Part shown: positions 1 to 8,036 of the stretch, one piece after another
Position numbering within the stretch: position 1 is the first letter of the stretch
How the letters are laid out: the number at the start of each line of letters is the position of its first letter
Assembly (NCBI RefSeq): GCF_051668705.1
Contig: NZ_CP196351.1
Span: forward strand, 434,001-498,000
Direction of reading: 5' to 3'
Origin: Alterisphingorhabdus sp051668705
Lineage (GTDB): Bacteria; Pseudomonadota; Alphaproteobacteria; Sphingomonadales; Sphingomonadaceae
DNA length: 64,000 nt
Made by a program: the position numbers and the translations under genes
Notes under the pieces: model-generated
The model's input: the letters and a program-made list of their open reading frames with translations, nothing else
Told to the model about the DNA's origin: nothing
Database searches by the model: none

Positions 1-17
1 CCTATCGTTTCAAATAA
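1..17 (+). CDS. infA: InfA (translation initiation factor IF-1), last codons only
   Basis: The first bases read Tyr-Arg-Phe-Lys-stop (codons from base 3, TAA at 15-17). This matches the usual C-terminus of IF-1, and infA commonly precedes maf in alphaproteobacteria. Only four codons are visible, so the identity rests mostly on the maf neighbour. Confidence 0.55.
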
Positions 18-25
18 TCACGGCT

Positions 26-646
26 ATGCCGATGTCGCTTGACGATAGCGCGGCAGATTGCCCAGCCAGATTATTGGTATTGGCTTCGGCCAGTCCGCGT
101 CGCCGTGATTTGCTGGCGCGGATCAATGTGGTCCCTGACCATATATGTCCCGCAGATATTGATGAGACTCCGGCAAAAGGCGAATTGCCGCGTCCCTATG
201 CCATACGCATGGCGCAAGAAAAGGCCGCTGCTGCTCATCTGAATGATCCATGCTGGATATTGGCAGGAGACACGGTTGTCGCTGCTGGCCGCAGAATATT
301 GCCAAAAACCGAAACCGAGGATGAGGCCCTGCAATGTCTGGAGATATTATCCGGCCGCCGCCACCATGTACTGACCTCAATATGCGTTCGCTGCCCTGAT
401 GGACGGCTTTTGAGCGGGCTTAGCGATACTATTGTGCAGTTTAAGCGGCTTAGTCGCAGCGAGATTGCGCAATATCTTGCAACTGGTGAGTGGCAGGGCA
501 AGGCTGGCGGCTATGCCATTCAGGGCTTTGCCGAAGCCTTTGTGAAGCGTCTGTCCGGCAGTCATAGCGGCGTCATGGGGTTGCCCCTGCTGGAAGCGCG
601 CAATCTGCTGATCAGCAGTGGTTATCTGGCAAGTACAGACTTATGA
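26..646 (+). CDS. maf: Maf family nucleotide pyrophosphatase
   Basis: Maf proteins hydrolyse non-canonical or modified nucleoside triphosphates to monophosphates in the cytoplasm and have been linked to septum formation. The 206-residue protein has the family's opening motif LASASPRRRDLL (about residues 18-29), the central ILAGDTVV segment and the later GKAGGYAIQG motif, and is of normal family length. A second ATG two codons downstream is an alternative start. It follows the infA tail by 8 bases and overlaps the next gene by 4 bases (ATGA), so the four core genes are probably co-transcribed. Confidence 0.93.
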   Translation: MPMSLDDSAADCPARLLVLASASPRRRDLLARINVVPDHICPADIDETPAKGELPRPYAIRMAQEKAAAAHLNDPCWILAGDTVVAAGRRILPKTETEDEALQCLEILSGRRHHVLTSICVRCPDGRLLSGLSDTIVQFKRLSRSEIAQYLATGEWQGKAGGYAIQGFAEAFVKRLSGSHSGVMGLPLLEARNLLISSGYLASTDL

Positions 647-1671
647 GCAGCCACTGGCTGATAGAAAAGGGCATTGGTGAAGACCGTGCCATATTGCTGC
701 ACAATAATCATATTATCGCGGCGCGGGTGCGGCGGCATGCTGGTGGCCCGTTTGCCGGTGCGATTGTCGCTGGGCGGTTGAAGCTCCATAACAGTCCGCA
801 ACTGGTGACCGAAGATGATATTGTGATCGCGTTAGACGGACCACTTAATGGCCTTAGCGAAGGCGCGCTTTGCCATGCCCGGATAGTGCGAGAGGCTGTG
901 GGTGAAGCTAGCGGCACATATAAGCGCAGCAAACCGCCAAGAGGGCGCTTGGTCGAGAGTGATGTCACGCAGCCTGCACCTGACTTACAGGAGGTGCTCG
1001 GGAGTGGGCACCCTGTCCACACGCATATTCTGGCACCATTGCCTGCCCCTGATGCCTTGGCGCAGGCTGGATGGGATATGCTGGTTGAACAGGCAAGCTC
1101 TGGCATCATAGTTTTTGCCGAGGGGCGGCTGATTGTCTCGCCGACACCTGGTATGACGGTGATGGATGTCGACTCTAGCGCTGCCAGCCGCAGCAATATG
1201 GTTCAACTGGCGAAATCCGCAGCGGTTGAAGCGGCAAAAACCATTATGCGCTGTGATATAGGCGGGACGATCGCAATAGATTTTCCCACCATAGAAGCAC
1301 GGGCCGACCGGCAAAATGTTGCGGCCTGTTTCGATGCGCATATGTTGGGTGATTTTGAGCGTACGGCTATTAACGGTTTTGGCCTGATGCAAATCGTACG
1401 GAGGCGGGAACGTCCTTCATTGGTGGAGCTGTTCCAGCTGGCACCAGTGAAAAGCGCTTTGCTGGCCCTGCTGCGCCGTGCACAGCGGCATCAAAATTTG
1501 CATGACCATGCTTTGGTGGTTGATGGTGAGGGGCACAAAATGTTGCAGGCCAATCCATTGTGGATGGAAGAATTGCAACGGGTGACCGGCACCGCGCCGC
1601 GCATTATGACTGGTGCATCCGGCCCTGATGATTACCGGATAGCCCCGACCACATCGCACATTCAGGCCTGA
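643..1671 (+). CDS. Short ribonuclease E/G family protein
   Basis: The 342-residue protein belongs to the Rne/Rng-like family that lies between maf and yacG in many alphaproteobacteria. It would act in cytoplasmic RNA processing. Seen in the sequence: the C-terminal part has a segment resembling the RNase E/G catalytic region (GGTIAIDFPTIEARADR and FGLMQIVRRRERPSL). The N-terminal part is reduced compared with full-length RNase E or G (450 residues or more), and no zinc-link CPxCxG motif is visible, so activity and oligomeric state may differ. The start overlaps the maf stop (ATGA), and yacG follows 2 bases after the stop. Confidence 0.8.
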   Translation: MSSHWLIEKGIGEDRAILLHNNHIIAARVRRHAGGPFAGAIVAGRLKLHNSPQLVTEDDIVIALDGPLNGLSEGALCHARIVREAVGEASGTYKRSKPPRGRLVESDVTQPAPDLQEVLGSGHPVHTHILAPLPAPDALAQAGWDMLVEQASSGIIVFAEGRLIVSPTPGMTVMDVDSSAASRSNMVQLAKSAAVEAAKTIMRCDIGGTIAIDFPTIEARADRQNVAACFDAHMLGDFERTAINGFGLMQIVRRRERPSLVELFQLAPVKSALLALLRRAQRHQNLHDHALVVDGEGHKMLQANPLWMEELQRVTGTAPRIMTGASGPDDYRIAPTTSHIQA

Positions 1672-1673
1672 CC

Positions 1674-1847
1674 ATGACCAAAAGAAGAAACTGCCCCTTA
1701 TGCAAAAAGCCTGTGGCTCAGGAATTTCAATCATTTTGCTCGCGCGGCTGCCGAGATAAAGATCTGCTGAAATGGTTTGGTGAAGACTATAGCGTGCCCG
1801 GCGAGCCAGCCATGATTCCAGACCCTGAAGCCGATGGTCTGGACTAA
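1674..1847 (+). CDS. yacG: YacG, DNA gyrase inhibitor-type zinc-ribbon protein
   Basis: A 57-residue protein beginning MTKRRNCPLCKKP. Four cysteines are arranged as CPLC near residue 7 and CSRGC near residue 22, the zinc-binding pattern of YacG, followed by the family's acidic tail (IPDPEADGLD). YacG homologues bind and inhibit DNA gyrase. The gene starts 2 bases after the ribonuclease stop, so it is the last gene of the infA-maf-rne-yacG string. Its length is normal for the family. Confidence 0.9.
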   Translation: MTKRRNCPLCKKPVAQEFQSFCSRGCRDKDLLKWFGEDYSVPGEPAMIPDPEADGLD

Positions 1848-1968
1848 ATTGAGCATTGATTAAGATAATGCACAATCGAAGATATTTCTGGCTGGACAAT
1901 GTGGGTATGCCGCGCCTATAGGCATCGCTCATTGTTCGAGAATGGGTTTTGATAACCATCCTCAATTC

Positions 1969-2044
1969 GCCCGGGTAGCTCAGTTGGTAGAGCAAGCGAC
2001 TGAAAATCGCTGTGTCGGCGGTTCGATTCCGTCCCCGGGCACCA
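1969..2044 (+). tRNA. tRNA-Phe (GAA), complete, with encoded CCA
   Basis: A full cloverleaf can be drawn. The 7-bp acceptor stem GCCCGGG/CCCGGGC is perfect, the D arm is GCTCAGTTGGTAGAGC, and the anticodon stem AGCGA/TCGCT holds the loop CTGAAAA with anticodon GAA. The T arm contains GGTTCGATTCC, and the gene encodes its own CCA end. It is the insertion point of the mobile element: the element's serine recombinase gene begins immediately downstream and runs toward it on the other strand. Confidence 0.97.
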
Positions 2045-3569
2045 TTTTTTCATTCTTCATAAAACCTCTAAAAAAAGTAAACGGAACAGTGGTTTGCGGT
2101 GTTCGAAATCCGTTTTCGCGGCAATAGTGTAAATGGCTTGCAAAAGCGAGTTTCAGGACCAGTCTGCGTCGGTCAAACGAGTCATTTTGCCAAATATTCC
2201 AGACGCTTGATAGAAACTGCATGGCGTGTTCGAACAGTTCGTCAAAGCCTTGTGGCGGCTGGCTGGTTTCGCGCTGCTTTTCGGCAAGTACGAGCTTACG
2301 TTGCTCCATTTCATCGATACGCTTTTCATAGGCAGCAACGACACGCGGGTTTCTGGCTTCGACTACCGCATCAAGCATCTTGTCGATGTCGCGTTCAATC
2401 TTGACGGACTCGCGTTTAAGAGCATCGATATTTGATGTGGCATTGCTCGTCTGACTTTCCCAGAAATCTCTGAACATGGCAGCTGCCATATCGACCACAC
2501 GCCGCGAGGGTTGCAGCCTGTGCAATATGGTTTCGAATTCGCCTTCGATTTTTTGGCGGGGGATCATTTTGGAATAGCGCTCGCACTGCCTATTGCGGCA
2601 GAAATAATAAGGGTATTTCTTTCTTTTGCCCTTGGACCAGCAAGCCGTGAGGGGTGTTGAGCAGCATGAACAGGCCACCGCCCCGCGCAATGGGAAGTCG
2701 TGGCTTATATCCGCGCGTGCAGGCACATAAGCACCCTGTTCGAGGCGTTGCTGGATACGCTCAAAGGCCGCAACGCTTATCAGGCCCTCATGTTTGCCCT
2801 CTGTAATCGGGACGCCCCATGCTCGTCCGTCAACCAGTCCGGCATAGAGATGGGTTGCCAGCAACTGTTTGACGCGCTGTTCTTTCACCCGCTTTGTGGT
2901 TTTGAGGCGAGGAAAGTCTGGCTTGGCATCAAGGAACCGGGCGACCTCGGCTTGCGATCCGAAACGACCCGTTGCATATCCTTCCAATGCTTCTCTGATA
3001 ATGGAAGCGGCAGGTTCATCTTGTACTAATATCTTGCCGCCGCCTCTAGCTTTCTCATAGCGATAGCCAGCAGGGGGAACGGCTTGCACGCAATAGCCTT
3101 GCTCTAACCGTGCAACTGTCTTTTGCCAATTCTGACGACCCATGGCTTCGCGTTCATAAGCACCCGCCGCAGCTGTAATCGTTTCGTTGAACTTGCCTTC
3201 TGGTGAATCTTCAAAATTGAAATTGAGACATTCCCGGATCGCGCCGCGTTCCATCATCAGACGGCGGAGCTTTAGATGAAACTCGACATCACGTGCATAG
3301 CGCTTGAGGTCATCGAAGATAACGACAAAGCGTTCTGTAGGATACGTATCGAGATATTCCATCAAGGCTACCATGCCGGGGCGCTTCATAAAGTCGCCAC
3401 CGCCCGAAACATCATCCGGGAAGACTTCAACCACATCATAGCCCTTAGCTTCGGCATATTGGCGGCAGCGATGTTCCTGTGAGCTTAACCCGCTGCCTTC
3501 GGCCTTTTGTTTCTTGCCGCTCACCCGGCAATAGAGAACGGCCTTCTGGACTTTATTATTTGCTATCAT
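1980..3569 (-). CDS. Large serine recombinase (integrase of the element)
   Basis: Site-specific recombinase of the large serine family, expected to cut and rejoin att sites for integration and excision. The N-terminal resolvase domain (about residues 8-150) has YCRVSGKKQ with nucleophile Ser17 and YEREAMGRQ. A recombinase domain follows (about 160-270), then a zinc-ribbon with CSCC and YYFCRNRQC, then a coiled-coil segment (about 380-450). The last roughly 20 residues (from MVPGDGIEPPT) are read from the antisense strand of tRNA-Phe, and the stop codon lies inside the tRNA gene. The C-terminus may therefore differ between integrated and excised forms. The start overlaps the preceding small gene by 4 bases, and a LexA-type box lies upstream of the pair. 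Confidence 0.92.
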   Translation of the reverse strand: MIANNKVQKAVLYCRVSGKKQKAEGSGLSSQEHRCRQYAEAKGYDVVEVFPDDVSGGGDFMKRPGMVALMEYLDTYPTERFVVIFDDLKRYARDVEFHLKLRRLMMERGAIRECLNFNFEDSPEGKFNETITAAAGAYEREAMGRQNWQKTVARLEQGYCVQAVPPAGYRYEKARGGGKILVQDEPAASIIREALEGYATGRFGSQAEVARFLDAKPDFPRLKTTKRVKEQRVKQLLATHLYAGLVDGRAWGVPITEGKHEGLISVAAFERIQQRLEQGAYVPARADISHDFPLRGAVACSCCSTPLTACWSKGKRKKYPYYFCRNRQCERYSKMIPRQKIEGEFETILHRLQPSRRVVDMAAAMFRDFWESQTSNATSNIDALKRESVKIERDIDKMLDAVVEARNPRVVAAYEKRIDEMEQRKLVLAEKQRETSQPPQGFDELFEHAMQFLSSVWNIWQNDSFDRRRLVLKLAFASHLHYCRENGFRTPQTTVPFTFFRGFMKNEKMVPGDGIEPPTQRFSVACSTN

Positions 3570-3934
3570 GGTCCGGCTCCATCGACCGCTGAGCCATCAT
3601 GTGAACGGCCTGCGGTCACAAACTTGTTTGCTAATGTGTGATGATCTGATTGTATCGTATCAGGCGTTTCATCGGGAGAATAATTGCTGGTATGTTCAAC
3701 TTGTCCACATGACACACCAGCCTGATGCAGGGCATCAACGCGAAAGCCATTGCGGATAAATTCGGTGATGATGTTCCAGATCGCTTGGACAAATTCCTGT
3801 TTCTGGTCCTCAGTCAAATCATTGGCATCATCAAGGAAGTGTGCATAGCGCTTATAATCAACTGTTATAACGGTTTTTGTGTTTGCATAGACCGAACAGA
3901 CTTTTTGGTTATGCTTCTCCTTCTTTTCTGCCAT
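3566..3934 (-). CDS. Unrecognised 122-residue protein co-transcribed with the recombinase
   Basis: I do not recognise this family. It has a lysine-rich start (MAEKKEKHNQK), a predicted helical middle (about 25-70, DDANDLTEDQKQEFVQAIWNI) and a low-complexity C-terminus. No signal peptide or membrane segment is seen. The ATG has a good ribosome-binding site (AAAGGAG) upstream. Its stop overlaps the recombinase start by 4 bases (ATGA), indicating translational coupling. A recombination directionality factor or a regulator of excision is a reasonable guess from position only. Confidence 0.75.
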   Translation of the reverse strand: MAEKKEKHNQKVCSVYANTKTVITVDYKRYAHFLDDANDLTEDQKQEFVQAIWNIITEFIRNGFRVDALHQAGVSCGQVEHTSNYSPDETPDTIQSDHHTLANKFVTAGRSHDGSAVDGAGP

Positions 3935-4000
3935 GTCTACACTCCTTTGGCGGCTAAACTGTCATCAAATTTGCCCTCTTCTTTCGTTATCCGAAATAAA

Positions 4001-4015
4001 GAACAAATATAGAAC
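4001..4015 (-). promoter_or_regulatory. LexA-type SOS box upstream of the recombinase operon
   Basis: On the minus strand the sequence is GTTC-N7-GTTC (GTTC TATATTT GTTC), the direct-repeat form of LexA box known in alphaproteobacteria. It lies about 67 bases before the start of the 122-residue gene that precedes the recombinase. If functional, DNA damage would derepress the recombinase and so excision. The match is exact in all eight conserved bases, but a 15-base motif can occur by chance. Confidence 0.55.
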
Positions 4016-4050
4016 ATGATTTGTGATCTGTCACTTTCTAAAATCGAAAA

Positions 4051-4386
4051 TCAGTAGGTTCGCTCCTGTTTGCGTTCCCGGTTTCCAGCGTTGCGCTGTT
4101 CATCAAATCGGGCGCGGCGATCATCATTGCGGGATTGTTCGGGTTGCTGCTTGCGGCGCAACTCTCGCTGCAAATCCCGACCACGATCATAAGCTTTTCG
4201 TGCCACTTCGGAGACGCGCAGCATGTCAGATGCAGAGAAGCTACGCGTGTCGCGCAAATCGCCATTATGATCCCGGTAGATTTTGGTGAGATCGACAGAA
4301 ACAAAGGGACCATTTTCGCCTTGGTTGGGCCAGATAGTGGCCTTTATATTGCCGTCGCGGATAGTGTCTTCTGGTTGATTGGTCAT
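4051..4386 (-). CDS. Conserved mobile-element protein of unknown function, 111 residues
   Basis: The N-terminal 65 residues read as a small beta-rich domain (IKATIWPNQGENGPFVSVDL, then TKIYRDHNGDLRDTRSFSASD) followed by a helix. This pattern resembles small proteins common on alphaproteobacterial plasmids and mobilizable elements. The remainder is highly charged and probably disordered. I cannot name a function; a nucleic-acid-binding role would fit the composition. It lies 12 bases downstream of the 4399-4725 gene in the same orientation, so it is probably the last gene of the coupling-protein operon. Confidence 0.75.
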   Translation of the reverse strand: MTNQPEDTIRDGNIKATIWPNQGENGPFVSVDLTKIYRDHNGDLRDTRSFSASDMLRVSEVARKAYDRGRDLQRELRRKQQPEQSRNDDRRARFDEQRNAGNRERKQERTY

Positions 4387-4398
4387 GATACTTCCTTT

Positions 4399-4725
4399 CT
4401 ATCTACTATGTTTAAAATCATCACGGGCATCGCCCCTGCGGCGATTGAGCCAGGATTCGAGAAAATGGATTCTGCGTTCGCGTTCAGACTCAACCTTGCG
4501 GTCCACTGTCGTTCGCACTGCTCCATTGGCTTTTGTTTCGCGCTTGATCGTTTGCCGCACGCGCTTGGTTTTAAGAACTTCCACTTCCTTGCGCGACGCG
4601 GGGGTTTGATGAATGCGGCGGTCACGCAGGAAAGCTTCGCGGCGTGCGTCTATCGAATGGCTGCGGTCATTCGCACTCTCAAAGTCTTTATCGAGGTCCG
4701 GCTTCTTGGATGGAGTGTCAGCCAT
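4399..4725 (-). CDS. Charged hypothetical protein, 108 residues, coupled to the coupling-protein gene
   Basis: The start chosen is the ATG overlapping the coupling-protein stop (TAATG at 4727-4723), not the longer reading from 4749. The protein begins MADTPSKKPDLDKDF and is rich in Arg, Lys, Asp and Glu, without membrane segments, and is probably largely helical. No family is recognised. Tight coupling to the VirD4-like gene suggests a role in mobilisation, for example as a relaxosome or coupling accessory, but that is inference. Confidence 0.7.
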   Translation of the reverse strand: MADTPSKKPDLDKDFESANDRSHSIDARREAFLRDRRIHQTPASRKEVEVLKTKRVRQTIKRETKANGAVRTTVDRKVESERERRIHFLESWLNRRRGDARDDFKHSR

Positions 4726-6326
4726 TAGCCTTTCTCCACATAAGACCATGTGCCGCTCTCATATTGGGGATAGTGCGCATATCGGGATGGAACAGGCCCG
4801 GTTCTGACATCCAGCCATTTATGCCCGAACAGGGTTTTAACCCGCACATTGTCCGCTGGTGGGTGGTAGGGGTTGGGATGATAGGTTCCCGCCATCCAGC
4901 GCTGCTCATAATAGGGTTTGCGGTCGGCAAGGATGCAATGCGCCAGACCATCAGCCTTAATAATCATTTTATCGTCAGGCAGACCCAGCACCTCTGCCGG
5001 GTCCATAAGCGCCCTTTTTTGTTTGCTGCGGTGCTGCGCTGCATATTCATAATGGGCATATTGTTGCCCGGCGCTAATCGGGTCTCCCCCATTCATCATA
5101 TCGCTAATGGCGCGTTCACGGGCCAGCATGGCCTGATGTTGACGCAGGTTATCATCATATTCGAGCGTTTGCGCACCTAGTATGTCGGAGACATGCTTGG
5201 CGGTATCGATATGCCGGATGCCGTAATAGCATTGCACAGCGGCACTGGACGGGATGATAATTTCGGCATCCTTGCCCGTGGCTTTCATCTGGGCAGGACT
5301 CTGGTAAATGGCCCAAGGCCTGATTCCGATTCCGGCCCCCAGCGTGTACATCTCTGTCAGCATTGGAAAAGCACCCAAAGCAGCCGCTTCATCAATAACC
5401 CATGTTTGTTGCGGTGCGCCGGGGGCTTTGGCCTTGTAGTGCCGTGCACAAATGAAGAAGGCTTTGATGACAGGTGCCCAGTATTGCAGATATTCAGCTG
5501 GGGCCATGATATAGAAATGATAGGGTTGGTTGCCGCACAAATCAGCAAGCGAAGCGGTGAAGGGTGGCGATAGGGCAGCGCGTAACATCGGATCGCTGAG
5601 ACAGGCCAGCGCCTGTTTTGCCTCTGCCAATATACCCTGAAAGCCATTGCCTTGGGTTTCCCGGCTTTCAAACAGCCATTTTTCAAATTGAACGAGCCTG
5701 TGATTGCCTGACTGGTTCATGCAGAAGGCGAAATCGCCCCATTCTTCGCTATTGGCGGCAATCATATTGATGACATCATAGATACGCGGCAACGTGATGG
5801 AGCCTTCCAGCTCGACAATCGCCAAGACGGTTTCTTTTAAAAGTTCCTGTGCACCGACTTCAAAGAAGCGCCCGTTAGAGCTACCCGAAAGCGGTTTGAT
5901 ATTCTGCAGAAAGGCCGCCACGTCATTGTTGAGGTTTGGATTATCGCGGGTAAAATGATCGACCGGGCTAGTCCGGTGTTGAGGCAAGCCATGTAAAAAT
6001 GCCGGGTTGAAGTAGATACAGAATTTACCGACTTCCGTTTGATCCTGCGAGATTGCTGCGATCTCGCCCTTGGGGTCAAATATCAAAGCCGATTGCAAAT
6101 ATATGCCCGTTGCCAGAGCATTATATGAAATCTGCGAAGTCAATTTATGTGACCTTGCCCCGGCACAGGTGAGAATCCCACCCATGCCATTCGCAAGCAG
6201 CTTTTTCCGGTTATGGAATCCGACGAGCAAACTATTGCTTCTGTGTTCAAAATATCCGGCCCGGTTGATAGAGTTGTAGCCAGAAAGTTGCGCACTGCCG
6301 AAACGGTAATATTCATTATCTTGCAT
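4725..6326 (-). CDS. VirD4/TraG-like type IV coupling protein, soluble form
   Basis: Coupling proteins bring the relaxase-DNA complex to a type IV secretion channel. The sequence matches the TraG/TraM-recognition family of mobile elements: FGSAQL near the start, an altered P-loop region (GGILTCAGARSHKLTSQ), IFDPKGE, GLPQHRTSPVD, a Walker-B-like TWVIDEAAALGAFP and GAQTLEYDD. The start at 6326 is preferred over 6332 and 6440 because GGAG then lies 7 bases upstream. It has about 533 residues and no N-terminal transmembrane segments, unlike VirD4. The P-loop lacks the canonical GxGKT, as is usual in this subfamily. It heads a small operon with the two downstream genes. Confidence 0.85.
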   Translation of the reverse strand: MQDNEYYRFGSAQLSGYNSINRAGYFEHRSNSLLVGFHNRKKLLANGMGGILTCAGARSHKLTSQISYNALATGIYLQSALIFDPKGEIAAISQDQTEVGKFCIYFNPAFLHGLPQHRTSPVDHFTRDNPNLNNDVAAFLQNIKPLSGSSNGRFFEVGAQELLKETVLAIVELEGSITLPRIYDVINMIAANSEEWGDFAFCMNQSGNHRLVQFEKWLFESRETQGNGFQGILAEAKQALACLSDPMLRAALSPPFTASLADLCGNQPYHFYIMAPAEYLQYWAPVIKAFFICARHYKAKAPGAPQQTWVIDEAAALGAFPMLTEMYTLGAGIGIRPWAIYQSPAQMKATGKDAEIIIPSSAAVQCYYGIRHIDTAKHVSDILGAQTLEYDDNLRQHQAMLARERAISDMMNGGDPISAGQQYAHYEYAAQHRSKQKRALMDPAEVLGLPDDKMIIKADGLAHCILADRKPYYEQRWMAGTYHPNPYHPPADNVRVKTLFGHKWLDVRTGPVPSRYAHYPQYESGTWSYVEKG

Positions 6327-6452
6327 ATTCATTCTCCAGAGCACAGCCGGGCCGGTTCCGGGAACCGTGACCGGCCCGGCTGAACGGTTTTGGATTGTGT
6401 TGAATGAAATGAGGATTGGAGGCTCGCGCGCCGCCTCCAATATCGGCCTAGA

Positions 6453-6563
6453 CTAGCCGGAGCATTTAGCCAGCAAGGCAAGGCCGATCAGGACCAAAAT
6501 GATCCAGCCCCAAGGGTCGTCTGTCTTTTTCCAGACAGTACCTACAGGTTTGTATTTAGCCAT
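6453..6563 (-). CDS. Single-pass small membrane protein, 36 residues
   Basis: A small reading frame MAKYKPVGTVWKK...KCSG with a clear hydrophobic segment (GWIILVLIGLALLA, about residues 19-32) preceded by basic residues. A very strong ribosome-binding site (AGGAGGTGAT) sits just upstream of the ATG, which is the best evidence that it is translated. It lies between the coupling-protein gene and another small membrane-protein gene on the same strand. Function unknown; an accessory of conjugation or the membrane anchor missing from the soluble coupling protein are possibilities. Confidence 0.65.
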   Translation of the reverse strand: MAKYKPVGTVWKKTDDPWGWIILVLIGLALLAKCSG

Positions 6564-6593
6564 TTTATCACCTCCTTTCTGAGTAATTGAGGG

Positions 6594-6899
6594 TCAATCG
6601 AAGCGCCTGCCAAAAATCATTCCTGACAGACGGGCGGAAAACAGGCGGAGCGTCAACGCGAGAGCCATTCGACACCCGCCAAAAGTGATCGCGGCGCTAA
6701 GCGCGGCCCAAGGCAGCCAGACCAGACCTGCCAGCGTAGGGCCATAGTTATCGTATGTGTAGGCTTCGGCGGCTGAGATTGTCGTGTGGAACGCCAGTGG
6801 GGCTGCAAAGAATGTCAGCAAGACAGCGCTTGCCGTGGCGATCATATCGCTGCCCTTATCAAAGGCATTGCGGCCTGAATTTCTCGTTCCTCTGGGCAT
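6594..6899 (-). CDS. Small membrane protein with two or three hydrophobic segments, 101 residues
   Basis: The start MPRGTRNSGRNAFDKG at 6899 is chosen because AAGGAG lies about 8 bases upstream; the longer reading from 6947 lacks one. Hydrophobic segments are at about residues 20-38 (ATASAVLLTFFAAPLAF) and 52-80 (LAGLVWLPWAALSAAITFGG). The family is not recognised. It is first of the minus-strand set leading to the coupling protein, and shares a 75-base divergent promoter region with the cargo gene at 6975. Confidence 0.65.
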   Translation of the reverse strand: MPRGTRNSGRNAFDKGSDMIATASAVLLTFFAAPLAFHTTISAAEAYTYDNYGPTLAGLVWLPWAALSAAITFGGCRMALALTLRLFSARLSGMIFGRRFD

Positions 6900-6974
6900 A
6901 GGCAATACTCCTTGCTCCGAAAAGCGTGTGACTTTTTGATTTAACAAATATCGTGTTCCGGCTAAGACGAAACG

Positions 6975-8036
6975 ATGTCTATCACCGGTGATAATGAAGA
7001 CACATCCAAGAGTCCTGCCAACGTTGTTGGCATCGGGGCCAAACCTGTTGGCAGCACTGCAAATATTCCAGCGGATCGTTACCCTGTAGAATGGATGGAT
7101 TTATGTCGCGAAATTCTTGTCGAATATCAACAAGCACTCGCTGATCAGTTCGGAGAAGAGATAACATTAGGGCAAGTCCGTGATCGGATCATGCGAGAGT
7201 TTGACATATACGAAGATAATAAGCGGATTGAGCGGGATGGTAGGCTCAGGCGACAGGACGTTGAACACTATATCAATAATTCGACATACCCGAATCCGCA
7301 CAAATTCAAGTTTATCGACAAGTTCATCCGAGAAGAAACCTTAAAAGAGAATTCATTGATAGGTCAGTCCCGGATCAAACTAATTATCATGAATGAGAAA
7401 ACACAATTAGAATCCTTCAAAAAAGGATACTTTCCAAAACGCCAGAGACAAACCGAGGCGTTGCATGACTGCGTTGAAATATACACAGAAAAGCTATTCG
7501 TTCTTGATAGTCAGCACATCAAAGAAGGCAGCGATAGCTTCGCCCTATATGTTAAGAACCGCGAGCATGGTCTGTTTAGGGTGGTAGCTTTCAACTACAC
7601 CACAGATATTACCACGCCGTATGAGCTAATATCAAAAAGTGTTATTTATCACGGTTGCTTTGTTCCAATGCTCCAAACCAATTCAGACTTACTAGGAAAT
7701 GCAGTTGTCGGAATGTGTCATCTGTCACATGGACGAGTCAATGCCAGTAGCGACATCAACAACCTGATTTCTTCGGTTACGAAAATCAGATTAGCGAACA
7801 TGAGATGTGATCAAGGAACTGGTCGAGTAGACTGTATGACTGTGCGTAGTTTAAGTGATACAAAGTTTGATATCAGATGGGGGTTTGCCATTGATCATCG
7901 GCCCAATGGCTATTTGGTGAATTTGAATAAGGATCGCAATAGTGGTCAATCAAACCCCAATTTGTACCCTATGAATATTGAGCCACATCACATTGATTTA
8001 TTGAACAATTTGCATAACGATTATATGCTATGGTAG
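6975..8036 (+). CDS. Unrecognised 353-residue cargo protein, upstream partner of an ankyrin-like protein
   Basis: No known domain is recognised with confidence. The N-terminal 150 residues are mainly helical and charged (WMDLCREILVEYQQALADQFGEEITLGQVRDRIMREF resembles a helix-turn-helix-like regulator segment). The C-terminal half looks like an alpha/beta sensor-type domain (about 165-340, with FVLDSQHIKEG, LFRVVAFNYTTD, VIYHGCFVPML). No signal peptide. Its stop overlaps the next start by 7 bases, so the two proteins are made together. Composition is AT-rich like the rest of the cargo. A defence or toxin-antitoxin-like pair is one possibility. Confidence 0.75.
   Translation: MSITGDNEDTSKSPANVVGIGAKPVGSTANIPADRYPVEWMDLCREILVEYQQALADQFGEEITLGQVRDRIMREFDIYEDNKRIERDGRLRRQDVEHYINNSTYPNPHKFKFIDKFIREETLKENSLIGQSRIKLIIMNEKTQLESFKKGYFPKRQRQTEALHDCVEIYTEKLFVLDSQHIKEGSDSFALYVKNREHGLFRVVAFNYTTDITTPYELISKSVIYHGCFVPMLQTNSDLLGNAVVGMCHLSHGRVNASSDINNLISSVTKIRLANMRCDQGTGRVDCMTVRSLSDTKFDIRWGFAIDHRPNGYLVNLNKDRNSGQSNPNLYPMNIEPHHIDLLNNLHNDYMLW

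Noticed and set aside
1417..1995. 192-residue open frame on the minus strand
   Set aside because: It is antisense to the RNase E/G-like gene and yacG and reads into the tRNA region; no ribosome-binding site or family pattern.
1942..2127. Short plus-strand frame through tRNA-Phe
   Set aside because: It is only a translation of the tRNA gene.
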